Assembly (NCBI GenBank): GCA_963746155.1
Contig: CAVVAB010000012.1
Coordinates: 744,001-808,000, forward strand
Direction: 5' to 3'
DNA length: 64,000 nt
Source: AC-32 sp963746155
GTDB taxonomy: Bacteria > Actinomycetota > Thermoleophilia > Gaiellales > Gaiellaceae
The notes under the pieces were generated by a model. That model made no database searches and was not told where the DNA came from. It saw nothing but the letters and a program-made list of their open reading frames with translations. Of this stretch, positions 9,426 through 18,531 are shown piece after piece. Position 1 is the first letter of the stretch, and every line of letters starts with the position of its first letter. The translations under genes were made by a program, and so were the position numbers.

Positions 9426-11738
9426 CTAGGCGCGCAGGGCTTCGATCCAGTCGAGGCGCCGGCCGCAGAGGGCACGCGCCTGGCCGGGAGGAAGCGTCAC
9501 GAACGGGTCGCGCTCGTTCTCGAGCGTCAGGTACGCCGGCCCGAACGCGAAGGGCTTCACGCCGCTGCCCGGGTGCAGGCCGCCGGTCGAGTAGCTCATC
9601 TTCACGAGGTGCCTTCCCGGAGAGAGGTGGATCGTGCCCAGGTCCGTGAAGTTGCCCGGCCAGTCGAGCTCATTGCGCATCGAGCCGATCTTGCGCCCGT
9701 CGACCGACATCGAGGCGAGCCCGTACCAGTCGCCGCCGAGCCAGGCCGTGTAGTCGCCGCTCCTCGGGAACGTCGACGACTGCGGTGCGCGTCCCGGGGA
9801 TGCGCGGGTAGCCGAGCGGGATCGCCTCGGGCCGCGTCGCGGTCGCGAGCGAGACGACCCCGGGAAGGCGCGAGAGCCGCAGCACGTCGGCGCAGCGCGG
9901 CACCCCGGCGGCCTGGCTCGCGTTGCCGAGCGGAAGGTGCTCGATGATCGTGCTCGGAGTCTCGGCCGGCCGCTGCCAGACCTCGTAGAACCGCCCGCTC
10001 CAGACGAGGTGGTAGATCGAAGGCGGCCGGCTCGCCGCAGGGCCTCGCCGCAGGACGAGCGTCCGGTAGTCGAGGACCCCGTCGAGCCGGAAGCGGTCGA
10101 TGTCCGCCGACTGGCCCTTGTCGAGCACCGAGCCGTTCGTCAGGTAGTCGAAGCGGCGGCGCAGCTCCGAAGCGCCCTCCGCCGTCCTCTCGGCGGAGGA
10201 AGTGGCGCGCTCCGTACGGCTCGTAGTTCGTCATCAGCGCCGGTCCCTGGCCGACGAAGCGGTTCGCCGATCACCTCGAGCTCGTGCAGCTGCCCGCGCG
10301 GCGCGAGCCAGACGTGGTGGTACTGCAGCGCGTTCGACCAGAGCACGCCGCCCGCGATCGCGAGGGCGGCCACGCTCGCCTCGATCGTCCGCTTCTGCGC
10401 GAAGCCTGCGCCGCACCCGGCGAAGGCCGCGGCCAGGAACGCCGGGGAGGCCATCGCGAGCGCCTTGCCGCCGACCCACGGCGAGCTGAGACGCGACGAG
10501 GAGCGAGGCGCCGACCCCGGCGGTCAGGCGTAGAGCAGCAGCGCCCAGCTGCGGCGGCGTCCAGGCCCACCAGAGCCCGACCGCCGCAGCGACGATCACG
10601 AGCGCGATCAGGACGTAGTCGGGCCCGGAGCCGTGCGGCCGGAGGCGGAAGTCGCCGACCGGCCAGATCCCGAAGAGCTGGAGCTTGCTCAGCCGCCGGA
10701 TCAGGTTCCCGAGCTCGTCTCCGCGCTTGAACGCGTGCAGGTGACGGCAGCCAGTCGACGGCGCGCGACGAAGGCAGGGATCGCCAGGACCGCGGTCGCG
10801 CCGGCGAAGGCGACTGCCGTGACCAACGAGGGGCGGCCTCGGCCGGCGACAGCAGCACGACCCGACTCCAGCGACGATCACCGGCAGGAGCCAGACCGCA
10901 CCCGGGAGGCTCAGCACGCAGCACGACCGTGGCGCACGCGGCCGCGAGCGGGAGCACGGCGCGCCAGCTCGCGACGCTCCGCGAGCGTCCACGGCAGCAG
11001 CGCGGCGATCAGCGCGAGCAGCCAGGCGCCCGAAAGCTCCTTGATCCCGCCCCAGAGCCCGTAGCCGAACAGGATCGCCGGCTGCGCGGCCAGGAAGGCG
11101 GCAGCCGCACGAAGCGCGCGCGGAGCGATCACGCGCTCGAGCACCGCGTACAGCGAGAGCCCCAGCATCGCCGCCAGGAAGGCGAGGTACGGCTGGAAGA
11201 GCCACGCGATGTCGTACGAGAGGAGCTGGTGCCCGATCCCGAGCGGCATCAGGCTCCCGGTCGGGTAGCCGATCGCGATCGTCGTCGCCAGCGTCGCCTC
11301 GTACGTCGACGGGGCCAGCCCCGCGAGGCTGCGCGCGTGCTCCATCACGCGGTCGGTCATCGCGAAGTAGGTCGCGGTGTCGTCGAGCTTGATGTAGCCG
11401 CCGAACGTGGCGTTCCCGGAGAGCACGACCGGCGCGGCAAAGACCGCGAACACGCCGGCCCCGACCGCGGCCGGCCAGCCCCAGGCCCGGGGCCGCCATG
11501 GCCGCGCGAGCAGGAGCCCGACGACCGCGAGCGCGACGGCCAGCGGCCCGGCGAGCTCGGCGGTCGCGTCGGTCAGCGTCGCGAGCTGGCCCGCGAGGAT
11601 GACGACGGTGAGCCCGACGGGCAGCACGAGCGGCCCCGGCAGCCGCTCGCCGGCCGCGACCTCAGCGAGCCGTCCGCAGCCGAGCGAGAGCCCCGCCAGC
11701 AGCAGCGGGTAGGCGACCCAGGCGACGGCTAGCGCACT
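9426..11738 (-). CDS. Large polytopic membrane protein, several frameshifts
   Basis: The reverse strand encodes pieces of one protein of about 770 residues. The N-terminal part (from about 11700 to 10911) has at least six hydrophobic helices with a G-Y-P-T-G-S-L-M-P-L-G loop and L-L-S-Y-D-I-A-W-L-F-Q-P-Y. More helices follow (V-A-A-L-A-I-A-G-G-V-L-W-S-N). A C-terminal soluble part contains F-R-L-D-G-V-L-D-Y-R-T-L-V-L-R and ends in a beta-rich domain (G-T-I-H-L-S-P-G-R-H-L-V). The layout is like GT-C polyprenyl-sugar transferases, but I see no certain catalytic motif. At least four shifts occur between about 9750 and 10900. No standard start codon is seen at the 5' end; the first clear one is GTG at 11627. 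Confidence 0.6.
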
Positions 11739-11741
11739 CAG

Positions 11742-12329
11742 CTACGGAACAGGCGCGATCTGGCCCGACGTGATCAGGCCCCGCGCCCGCGCCGGCGACG
11801 GGTCGAAGACTTCGATCTGGACGTTCGAGTCCGGGTACGCGAGGTACACGTTCGTGGGCGACGACTTCGAGTAGACCGCGATCCCGCTTCCAGGCGCGGG
11901 GAACGAGATCTCCCCGTCCTCCTTGGCCAGGCCCTGCAAGACCTTGGAGGCGTTGTCGACCGGATAGCTGCCGACGAGCGTGTGCCGGGCGTTGGTCCCG
12001 ATGGGCACGCCCTGCGGGAGGTAGCGCACGTAGATGCTGCCCTTCGAGGTCTGCGTCAACTCGTAGTGCGTGCCCGGGATCGGACCGGCCCAGTAGATCG
12101 GGTGGCCGGCCTTGTCCCTGAACGTCCCGAGCTGCGTGACGCTGACGGCGGTGGGCCCGACCTGCGGGAGAGTGGTGGCGTTCGTGATCGTCGCGGACGA
12201 CCCGCCGCCTCCTCCGCGGACGATGAGCCAGACGACGAAGGCGATGGCAAGCGCGATCGCGACGACCGCGCCGATCCGCAGCTGCGGCTTCTGCGCCCAC
12301 GAGGACACGGGAGGCTGGTTCACGGCCAC
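11742..12329 (-). CDS. Single-pass membrane-anchored protein of unknown function
   Basis: About 195 residues: a short cytoplasmic tail with Pro and Lys, one transmembrane helix (I-G-A-V-V-A-I-A-L-A-I-A-F-V-V-W-L-I-V), a Gly5 hinge, then an external domain of about 145 residues with G-H-P-I-Y-W-A-G-P and Y-V-R-Y-L-P-Q-G-V-P-I-G. I recognise the type from other actinobacterial genomes but know no function. A reverse-strand TATTCT sits just upstream, at 12338-12333, so a GTG at 12329 or 12323 is the likely start. It is followed directly by the polytopic membrane protein gene; the few bases between them suggest co-transcription. Confidence 0.65.
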   Translation of the reverse strand: MAVNQPPVSSWAQKPQLRIGAVVAIALAIAFVVWLIVRGGGGGSSATITNATTLPQVGPTAVSVTQLGTFRDKAGHPIYWAGPIPGTHYELTQTSKGSIYVRYLPQGVPIGTNARHTLVGSYPVDNASKVLQGLAKEDGEISFPAPGSGIAVYSKSSPTNVYLAYPDSNVQIEVFDPSPARARGLITSGQIAPVP

Positions 12330-12396
12330 CAAAGAATAGGTTCATCTCCGGCCGGGACGATCCTCCCCGCCGGGGCGGCTACAATCCGTCTCCCCA

Positions 12397-12469
12397 GGGC
12401 GGTTAGCTCAGTTGGGAGAGCACCAGCTCGACAAGCTGGGGGTCACTGGTTCGAGCCCAGTACCGCCCA
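12397..12469 (+). tRNA. tRNA-Val (anticodon GAC)
   Basis: A full cloverleaf of 73 nt: acceptor arms GGGCGGT and ACCGCCC, D stem GCTC/GAGC, anticodon stem CCAGC/GCTGG around loop TCGACAA, a five-base variable region, T arm ACTGG-TTCGAGC-CCAGT, and discriminator A. The CCA end is not encoded. The base at position 33 is C, where almost all tRNAs have U. Confidence 0.93.
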
Positions 12470-12521
12470 CTCACCACGATGCCGGGACGGCGCTCCGTTC
12501 ATCGCTGGAGTACAGCCCCGG

Positions 12522-12947
12522 CTACTGAGAGTAGCCCTCGGTCACCTCGTCCTTGTGTGCGGCGAAGGCGCCGAGGACCTCGCCCTTTTCCTGCTCGGGC
12601 ACGTCGAAGGCGTCGAGCGTTCGAGCCAGCTCGGCCGCGACCTCGTCGAACTCGTCGGGAGAGATCTTCAGGTCGCGATGGGCTTCCTCCAGGCCGAGAG
12701 CAGTCCTGCCCGGTTTCGTTGCTGCATAGGTCTGGGGCCCACCGGAGATGTCGCAGACCCACAGGGTGCGCATGAACTTCAGCCCGGGAAGTCTGCCCAG
12801 GCTGTTCGTGTGCCACTCTCGAAGAGCGGGGTTTTCCGAGCTCTGACCGACGATCGGGTTGCGGATGAGCGCGTCGCTGAAGTGATCGACCACGGCTGCG
12901 ATTGCGAATGCGCCACCAACCCGCTCGTACAGACTCGATTCCGCCAT
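12522..12947 (-). CDS. Truncated haemoglobin
   Basis: A 141-residue 2-on-2 globin, probably group I. It shows the N-terminal L-Y-E-R-V-G-G, the B-helix region V-V-D-H-F-S-D, K-F-M-R-T-L-W-V, and the proximal His in E-E-A-H-R-D-L-K-I. The C-terminal half has F-D-E-V-A-A-E-L. Such proteins bind haem and oxygen or NO and often detoxify NO or sense oxygen. The start is fixed by a near-perfect Shine-Dalgarno (AGGAGGT) six bases before the ATG. This contrasts with the leaderless genes around it. Confidence 0.88.
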   Translation of the reverse strand: MAESSLYERVGGAFAIAAVVDHFSDALIRNPIVGQSSENPALREWHTNSLGRLPGLKFMRTLWVCDISGGPQTYAATKPGRTALGLEEAHRDLKISPDEFDEVAAELARTLDAFDVPEQEKGEVLGAFAAHKDEVTEGYSQ

Positions 12948-13052
12948 TTCCTACCTCCTGGACGGTCTCGTGCAAGGACAGCACGCCGCTACCGGCTACT
13001 ACGCGAAGCCCGCCCGGCCCGGATTGCTTGCCCGCAACCGCTGACAGCGCGC

Positions 13053-13065
13053 GGTGTCGGACACC
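13053..13065. promoter_or_regulatory. Palindrome GGTGTC-G-GACACC, copy 1
   Basis: Six-base arms lie around one G. The same 13-mer, with similar flanks, recurs at 13924-13936. It lies between the divergent haemoglobin gene and the small protein gene at 13162, so an operator is possible. Confidence 0.35.
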
Positions 13066-13161
13066 CCGAGCTGGAACGGCGAAGGCTCGCCTTCGCGGGA
13101 CGCACGAGACGCTCACTCGTGCGATGCTTCCGAGGAAGCCACCAGGGAAGGGAGGTCTCAC

Positions 13162-13365
13162 ATGGATGGCGAAGGAATGATGGATACGGCGAAGGATGCA
13201 GCCGGCGACGTTGCCGACAAGGCCGGTGACGCTACAGACGCCGCGACCGACAAGGTTGGCGACGCGACAGACGCCGTAGCCGACAAGATTCCCGACCAGA
13301 CCGACGACAAGGTCGACGAGGGCAAGAGTCTGATCGACAAGGCAAAGGGCCTGTTCGGCAAATAG
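13162..13365 (+). CDS. Small LEA-like / MT0933-like amphipathic protein
   Basis: A 67-residue, highly charged protein built from degenerate 11-residue repeats of the form D-K-A/V-G-D-A-T-D-A, ending in L-I-D-K-A-K-G-L-F-G-K. It lacks Cys, Trp and aromatic residues except one Phe. It should be unfolded or form an amphipathic helix, like LEA or desiccation-related proteins. It also resembles the MT0933 (Rv0909) family, which has been listed as antitoxin-like. No toxin gene is adjacent. The start is chosen for the GGGAGG site six bases upstream. Confidence 0.65.
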   Translation: MDGEGMMDTAKDAAGDVADKAGDATDAATDKVGDATDAVADKIPDQTDDKVDEGKSLIDKAKGLFGK

Positions 13366-13412
13366 CTGAATCGGCTCGGCGCCGGGAGCATTGCCGGGCG
13401 CGCCTCGTTACT

Positions 13413-13437
13413 GGAAGCCCCGCCAGGCGGGGCTTCC
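13413..13437 (+). terminator. Rho-independent-like terminator
   Basis: GGAAGCCCCG and CGGGGCTTCC form a perfect ten-base-pair stem around CCAGG, followed by TTG. It lies downstream of the small protein gene at 13162. Confidence 0.7.
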
Positions 13438-13520
13438 TTGCGCGTGCACGTCGGGCTCTTCGCCGAGTCTCCGTGGCGGGCCGCTAGGCTCCAGCCGCAT
13501 CCCCGACGAAGGAGGACGGT

Positions 13521-13814
13521 ATGTCCCAGTACGCCCGCGTAGTCACGTTCGACGCCGACGATGCAGGCATCGACACGATGCTCGGTGAGATCAACGCCCA
13601 CGACGGCCCGCCCGAAGGCGTGCCGGCGAAGCGGATCACCGTTCTCGCCGATCGCCCCAACGGGAAGGTTCTGGTCGCTGTGCGCTTCGATTCCGAGGAG
13701 GACATGCGGAAGGGGGCCGAGGTGCTCGAGGCGATGAGCCCGCCGGACGGCTCGAACGTTCGCCGCGCCTCGGTGGATTCGTACGAGGTCGTGCTCGAGC
13801 GAGACGCTCCGTAA
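13521..13814 (+). CDS. Hypothetical protein, possible dimeric alpha/beta-barrel fold
   Basis: A 97-residue soluble protein: Y-A-R-V-V-T-F at the start, a central R-I-T-V-L-A-D and K-V-L-V-A-V-R-F-D-S-E-E-D-M, then Y-E-V-V-L at the end. The alternation of strands with helices and the repeated V-V-T-F / V-A-V-R-F pattern suggest a ferredoxin-like or ABM-type fold, as in another small protein at 56732. A strong Shine-Dalgarno (GAAGGAGG) precedes the ATG, and a TAGGCT at 13486 may be its -10. No function can be given. Confidence 0.65.
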   Translation: MSQYARVVTFDADDAGIDTMLGEINAHDGPPEGVPAKRITVLADRPNGKVLVAVRFDSEEDMRKGAEVLEAMSPPDGSNVRRASVDSYEVVLERDAP

Positions 13815-13923
13815 ACCTCGCTGGCCGATCGAGTGAGCCGCGCCCGCACGCGTCGGGCGCGGCCGAGGCCAACCGACGCCAGGTTTGTCACGCTCTCGGC
13901 GCAGTTTGCGCTTGACGCGGCGC

Positions 13924-13936
13924 GGTGTCGGACACC
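13924..13936. promoter_or_regulatory. Palindrome GGTGTC-G-GACACC, copy 2
   Basis: This 13-mer is identical to 13053-13065 and lies 36 bases before the methyltransferase start, after a TTGAC and before TAAGAC/TAGGGT. It is placed like an operator between promoter elements. Confidence 0.35.
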
Positions 13937-13971
13937 CTAAGACTAGGGTTGACCGCATCGACCAGCGGTAC

Positions 13972-14760
13972 GTGATCGAGGAGGGCGTGCAACACCGGTA
14001 CGTCGCCAACCGCGACGCACGGGGATTCCTGCCGTTTCTGCTGCCGCACATGCGGCCCGGCATGGACGTGCTCGACGTCGGCTGCGGCGTGGGCAGCATC
14101 GCCCTCGATCTCGCTCCGACCGTCGCCCCTGGTCGCATCGTCGGGATCGACGCCGACCCGGGCCAGATCGAGGCGGCGCGGAGATCCGCGGCCGAGCGTG
14201 GGATCGGTAACGCAGAGTTCCTCACGGCCTCCGTCTACGAGCTGCCGTTCGAGGACGCGACCTTCGACGTCGTCTACGCCAACGCCGTCCTGATGTACGT
14301 CCGTGAACCTGTTCGCGCCCTGAGCGGGATGCGGCGCGTCCTTCGCAGTGGCGGTCTCGCTGCGGTTACCGACGACGATCTCGGGACGGTCGTGATGTCC
14401 CCGGAGAGCCCCGAGCTGGAGCTCGCCCCGCGCCTGTTCGAGCGCGCCGTCGCGCATGAAGGCGGCAATGCTCGCTACTCACGACGCCTGCGCACGCTGA
14501 TGCTGGAGGCAGGATTCGTTCGCACCCAGGGAGTCGCTCACGCGCCCGAGGTGTACGGCGACCTCGCGTCCACGCGCTGGTTCGCGGAGTTCGCAGCCGG
14601 CCTGTTCTCGGCCGAGGACATGTCAAAGGTGATCGTGGGCGAAGGCTGGGCCACACAGGCGGAGCTCGACGCGGTGATCACGGCGCTGCGGGAGTGGGGA
14701 GAGCTGCCCGACGCCTTCGCCGCGTGGCTGTACTGCGGCGCGCTCGGCTGGGTCGACTGA
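13972..14760 (+). CDS. SAM-dependent class I methyltransferase
   Basis: A protein of about 262 residues. Motif I is V-L-D-V-G-C-G-V-G-S (near residue 35), then G-I-D-A-D-P and E-F-L-T-A-S-V-Y-E-L-P-F for motifs II/III, and V-L-R-S-G-G-L-A for the post-I loop. This is the UbiE/COQ5-like small-molecule methyltransferase layout. The C-terminal 110 residues, with A-S-T-R-W-F-A-E-F-A and A-W-L-Y-C-G-A-L-G-W, match those of the methyltransferase at 63094, so the two are distant paralogues. The GTG start (M-I-E-E-G-V-Q-H-R-Y-V) fits the family. The substrate is unknown. Confidence 0.82.
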   Translation: MIEEGVQHRYVANRDARGFLPFLLPHMRPGMDVLDVGCGVGSIALDLAPTVAPGRIVGIDADPGQIEAARRSAAERGIGNAEFLTASVYELPFEDATFDVVYANAVLMYVREPVRALSGMRRVLRSGGLAAVTDDDLGTVVMSPESPELELAPRLFERAVAHEGGNARYSRRLRTLMLEAGFVRTQGVAHAPEVYGDLASTRWFAEFAAGLFSAEDMSKVIVGEGWATQAELDAVITALREWGELPDAFAAWLYCGALGWVD

Positions 14761-14825
14761 TCCAGCGCGGGGCTAGAGACCTCCAACCTCCCGGCCAACC
14801 CAGCAGGTATCGCCAAGATGGTGGC

Positions 14826-15413
14826 ATGGCCATCGTCGCCACTTTGATTTGCTGGGGTGTCGTAGTCGTTACCTGGATCGCCGGGGCTGCATACGGCGCC
14901 CGCACCCGTGGGACCCGCCAGCGCAGCGGCAGCGGAGCGCTCTGGCGGATCGGCGCGGTCATCGCCGTCGTTCTCGTCTTCCGACTGGGCGGCCAGTACT
15001 TGCACCGCGTGACCGATCACTCCCTGTGGATCGAGATCCCGGGCCTCGTTCTCCTGATGGTCTCCACGGCGTTCACGATCTGGGCGCGGGCCAGGCTGGG
15101 ACGGATGTGGTCGGCCTCTCCTGACGTGCTCCAGACTCACCATCAGCTGAGGACGGACGGGCCCTACGCGGTCACCCGCCACCCGATCTACACCGGCCTG
15201 TTCGGGATGCTTATCGGCACGGTGCTCCTGAACGGCCTGGGCGTCACCCTCGGCCTCCTCGTCGGCGGCGGCGCGGTCGTCGCGACCAGGATCCCGATCG
15301 AGGAGCGGCTGATGAGCCAGACGTTCCCCGACGAGTACGCCCGCTACCGGAAGCGCGTACCCAGGTTCATCCCCGGCCTCCAGATCCTGCGCCGGTCCCA
15401 CCGTGCGACTTGA
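14826..15413 (+). CDS. Isoprenylcysteine carboxyl methyltransferase-like membrane protein
   Basis: A 195-residue protein with four or five transmembrane segments and the ICMT/PEMT signature near the C-terminus: G-P-Y-A-V-T-R-H-P-I-Y-T-G, then the E-E-R-L-M-S-Q-T-F-P-D-E-Y-A-R-Y motif that binds SAM. Bacterial members methylate isoprenoid, phospholipid or mercapto compounds at the membrane, and their substrates are mostly unknown. The ATG at 14826 is the natural start, just before the first hydrophobic helix. The 60 bp between it and the upstream methyltransferase leave co-transcription open. Confidence 0.82.
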   Translation: MAIVATLICWGVVVVTWIAGAAYGARTRGTRQRSGSGALWRIGAVIAVVLVFRLGGQYLHRVTDHSLWIEIPGLVLLMVSTAFTIWARARLGRMWSASPDVLQTHHQLRTDGPYAVTRHPIYTGLFGMLIGTVLLNGLGVTLGLLVGGGAVVATRIPIEERLMSQTFPDEYARYRKRVPRFIPGLQILRRSHRAT

Positions 15414-15451
15414 GCCACATGTCGGCCGCGGCGGCGCTAGCCTGAGATGTC

Positions 15452-16182
15452 GTGACTGCGACCGTCGACTCGGTTGCTCCGCCTCCGGAGGAGGAAACGG
15501 CCGTGCAGGAGGAGGAGCAAGGGCAAGAGCCCGACTCCGTCACGGAGCTCGCCGCCCAACTCGGGCGCGATCTGAGCGTTCTCGCCTTCTGCGAGGGGCA
15601 GCTCATCGCTGCCCGGCACATGCCGGAGGTGCGTCGCACGGCTCGCGACCTCGCCGCGGCTGCCGTCGCGGGATCGCGTTTCTCACCGCGTTCGTCTTCG
15701 TCAACGTCGCGGCGATGCTCGGGCTCTCGTCCGCGGTCTCGCCGTGGCTCGCGGCGGTCATCCTCGCCCTCGTCTGGGTCGCGATCGGGGTCGTGCTCGT
15801 GCTCGCGTTGATGGTCCGCGCGGGCACGGTGACCGGCTGGAAATGGTGGCGGGTCTTCACCGCCGGGCACGAGGAAGCGATGAAGGACCTCGAGCGCGCG
15901 CGCGAGGAGGCCGAGCGGGCCGTTCGCGAGACGCTCACCAAGCTCGGGCCTGCGGTGACCGTCGAGATCGCCTCGGCCGCGGTGCCCATGGCCGGTGACA
16001 TGGCGGACGGCGCCGTCGACGCGGCGAGCGGCATGCTCGAGGCCTCGGACGACGCGGTCGAGGCCTTGGCCGAGGATCTGCCCGGCGGGAGCGTCGTCAA
16101 CCAGATGTGGGACGTCGTCCTCATGCCGGGACGCTTCGGGCTCAGGGTCGCGACCACGGTCCTCAAGCGCGACGAGCCCTGA
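15452..16182 (+). CDS. Holin-III-like two-helix membrane protein, one frameshift
   Basis: About 244 residues across a one-base deletion near 15672 (a GGG run that appears one G short). An acidic N-terminus leads to E-L-A-A-Q-L-G-R-D-L-S-V-L and R-R-T-A-R-D-L. Two long hydrophobic helices follow, as in the actinobacterial phage-holin superfamily III fold, and then a long amphipathic helical tail (E-A-M-K-D-L-E-R-A-R-E-E-A-E-R). A related protein is encoded at 33787. These chromosomal proteins are not tied to phage lysis. A role in envelope organisation is inferred only from their conservation. Confidence 0.65.
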
Positions 16183-16186
16183 GCCG

Positions 16187-16192
16187 TAGGGT
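16187..16192 (+). promoter_or_regulatory. -10 element (TAGGGT) for the FAD-linked oxidase
   Basis: TAGGGT ends eight bases before the GTG at 16200, so a leaderless transcript is inferred. Confidence 0.5.
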
Positions 16193-16199
16193 TCGCCTC

Positions 16200-17624
16200 G
16201 TGGACATCGAGGCTCTGCAGGCGGTCCTCGGCGACCCGAGCCGGGTCTCGACCGGCGAGTCCGACCGGGCGGTTCACGGCGAGGACATGACCTTCCACAC
16301 GCGGCGCCCGGCCGACGTGGTCGTCTACCCGGTCTCGACCGAAGAGGTCTCGCGCGTGCTGGCACTTGCGAACGACGAAGGCGTTCCCGTGACGCCGTTC
16401 GGTGCGGGGTCGAGCCTCGAGGGTCACGTGATCCCCGTCGAGGGAGGCATCAGCCTCGACCTCTCGCGCATGGACCGGATCGTCTCGGTCGAGCCCGACA
16501 ATCTCATGGCGACGGTCCAGGCCGGGGTGACGCGCGGAGCGCTCGAGCGTGCGGCCGGGGAGCACGGGCTCTGGTTCCCGGTCGACCCCGGGGCCGATGC
16601 GACGCTCGGCGGCATGGCCGCGACGAACGCCGCCGGCACGACCACGATCCGGTTCGGGAAGATGCGGGCGAACGTGCTCGCGCTCGAAGCCGTCCTCCCT
16701 GGCGGGGACGTGATCCGCACCGGCTCCCGGGCACTCAAGACCTCGGCCGGCTACGACCTCACCGGTCTGTTCGTCGGCTCGGAGGGAACGCTGGGCGTGA
16801 TCACCGAGCTCACGCTTCGCCTCTACGGCATCCCGGAGCACGTCGTCGCCGCGCGGATCTCGTTCCCGTCGATCGAGGCTGCCTGCAAGACCGCGGTCGG
16901 CGCGGTCGCGGCGGGCACGGGCGTCCGGCGGCTCGAGCTCCTCGACGCGATGAACATCCGCGCGATCAACGCGTACAAGGGCACGAGCTTCCCGGAGGTG
17001 CCGTCGCTGTTCGTGGAGGCTGCGGGCAGCGAGAGCTCGGTCGAGGACGATCTCGAGCTCGTTCTCGGGCTCTCGGAGGAGGAGGGAGCCGTCGAGGTGG
17101 CCCACGAGCGCGACGCCGAGCGCCGGGCCGAGCTCTGGGCGGCTCGCCACAGCGCGGCTTACGCGTGGGCGCAGCTCTGGCCCGGCACGAGGGAGTGCGT
17201 CACGGACGTGTGCGTTCCGCTCGCACAGCTCCCGGCGGCCGTCACGTTCGCCCGCGAGACCGCCGACCGGCTCGAGCTGCGGGCGGGGATCCTCGGCCAC
17301 GTCGGGGACGGCAACTTCCACGTCGGGGTCACGGTCGACCCGGATCTCCCGTCGGACGTCGAGGGCTGGCACGAGCTCTCGCGCCTCGTCGTCGAGGACG
17401 CGGTCGCCCGCGGCGGGACGTGCACCGGCGAGCACGGCGTCGGGATCGGGAAGATGCGGGCGCTCGAGCTCGAGCACCCCGACCTGCTCCCGCTCTACCG
17501 CGGGATCAAGGAGCTCTTCGACCCGCGCGGGATCATGAATCCCGGGAAGGTCGTGCGGCTCAGCGAGGAGCGAGGAACCGCTGCGGGTTCTCGATCGTCA
17601 TCTGGTCGATCTGCTCCTGCGTGA
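16200..17624 (+). CDS. FAD-linked oxidase: D-lactate/glycolate dehydrogenase (GlcD/DLD family)
   Basis: A 474-residue flavoprotein of the VAO/PCMH type. The PP-loop for FAD is V-T-P-F-G-A-G-S-S-L-E-G-H. The family signatures D-P-G-A-D-A-T-L-G-G-M-A-A-T-N-A-A-G and V-G-S-E-G-T-L-G-V-I-T-E-L follow. C-terminal G-H-V-G-D-G-N-F-H and G-E-H-G-V-G-I-G-K supply substrate and metal ligands. It should oxidise D-lactate, glycolate or another 2-hydroxyacid and pass electrons to quinone or another acceptor. The final 20 residues past N-P-G-K-V-V read as non-conserved tail and overlap the convergent phosphotriesterase-like gene by 65 bp. Confidence 0.88.
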   Translation: MDIEALQAVLGDPSRVSTGESDRAVHGEDMTFHTRRPADVVVYPVSTEEVSRVLALANDEGVPVTPFGAGSSLEGHVIPVEGGISLDLSRMDRIVSVEPDNLMATVQAGVTRGALERAAGEHGLWFPVDPGADATLGGMAATNAAGTTTIRFGKMRANVLALEAVLPGGDVIRTGSRALKTSAGYDLTGLFVGSEGTLGVITELTLRLYGIPEHVVAARISFPSIEAACKTAVGAVAAGTGVRRLELLDAMNIRAINAYKGTSFPEVPSLFVEAAGSESSVEDDLELVLGLSEEEGAVEVAHERDAERRAELWAARHSAAYAWAQLWPGTRECVTDVCVPLAQLPAAVTFARETADRLELRAGILGHVGDGNFHVGVTVDPDLPSDVEGWHELSRLVVEDAVARGGTCTGEHGVGIGKMRALELEHPDLLPLYRGIKELFDPRGIMNPGKVVRLSEERGTAAGSRSSSGRSAPA

Positions 17625-18518
17625 CGCCCGCCTCCAGCAGAGCGGGGAGGATCGTGCTCCAGATGTGCAGGTAGTCGGGCCGCTCGTCGGCGAAGTTCGG
17701 GTCGCCGGTCATGAAGTCGTAGAAGCAGGCCCCGTCGTGCGAGAGGTGGATCTGGCCCGCGTAACCCTCGGCGACCAGCTTCGTAAGCGTCTCGATCCGG
17801 TTCGCATCCGGGTTGAAGTGGGGGATGTTGAAGCGGTCGCAGCCGAGCCAGGCGCCGGTGTCGGCGATCGCGCGCAGGTAGTCGAGGTCGTTGCTGTCGC
17901 CCATGTGGGCGACCACGATCCGAGTCGGGTCGACGCCGTGGCTCGTGAGCGCCTCGAGCGCGAGCAGCCCGGTCTTCGCGGAGGCGTTCGTGTGCACCAT
18001 CACGGGCACGCCGGTCTCGACGCGCGGCCATCGACACCGCCGCGAGGATGCGCGGGATGTCGCCGACGAGGCCGTGCTCCTCGACGCAGCACTTGAGGAA
18101 CGCGGCCTTGACCCCGGTGTTGTCGATGCCCTCGCGGATCTCGCGCACGAACAGCTCCGCGATCGCCTCGGGGCTGCGGTAGAAGAGGAAGTTCGGCAGC
18201 TCGAGGAAGGCGTAGACGCCGCTCGCGACGACGATGTTCAGGTCGACCTCGGCGTTGATCCGCTGGATGCGCGGGATGTAGCGGCCGAGGCCCGGGCGCG
18301 GTCGGGTCGACGAGCGTCCGGATGCCCGCCTCCCGAACCGCGCGCAGCTTGGCGATCGCGTCCGCGACGCGCGCGTCCTCGTCCCAGTAGCTCGCGCCCC
18401 AGACGTGGCCGTAGTTCAGGAGCGCCTCGGGCTGGAGGACGACGATGTGCTCGTGCATCAGCGCCGGGCCGAGCTCCGAGAGCTCGACCGGTCCCCGGAC
18501 CGTCTCGACCGTGCTCAC
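17560..18518 (-). CDS. Phosphotriesterase-like metallohydrolase, two frameshifts
   Basis: About 318 residues of the amidohydrolase-superfamily PTE group (lactonase or phosphotriesterase). Metal ligands can be read in order: H-E-H in L-M-H-E-H-I-V, the bridging Lys in F-L-K-C-C, then H in M-V-H-T-N-A, H in V-A-H-M-G-D-S, and D in L-S-H-D-G-A. One extra base near 18295 and one near 18016 break the frame. Removing them joins T-A-P-G-L-G-R-Y-I-P and S-M-A-R-V-E-T-G-V-P. Natural substrates of such enzymes are usually lactones, including quorum signals, but the substrate here is not known. Confidence 0.85.
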
Positions 18519-18531
18519 GCGCCGCAGCGTC

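Noticed and set aside
15452..16182. Prophage holin
   Set aside because: No lysin, portal or tail genes are near. This superfamily is a normal chromosomal gene type in actinobacteria.
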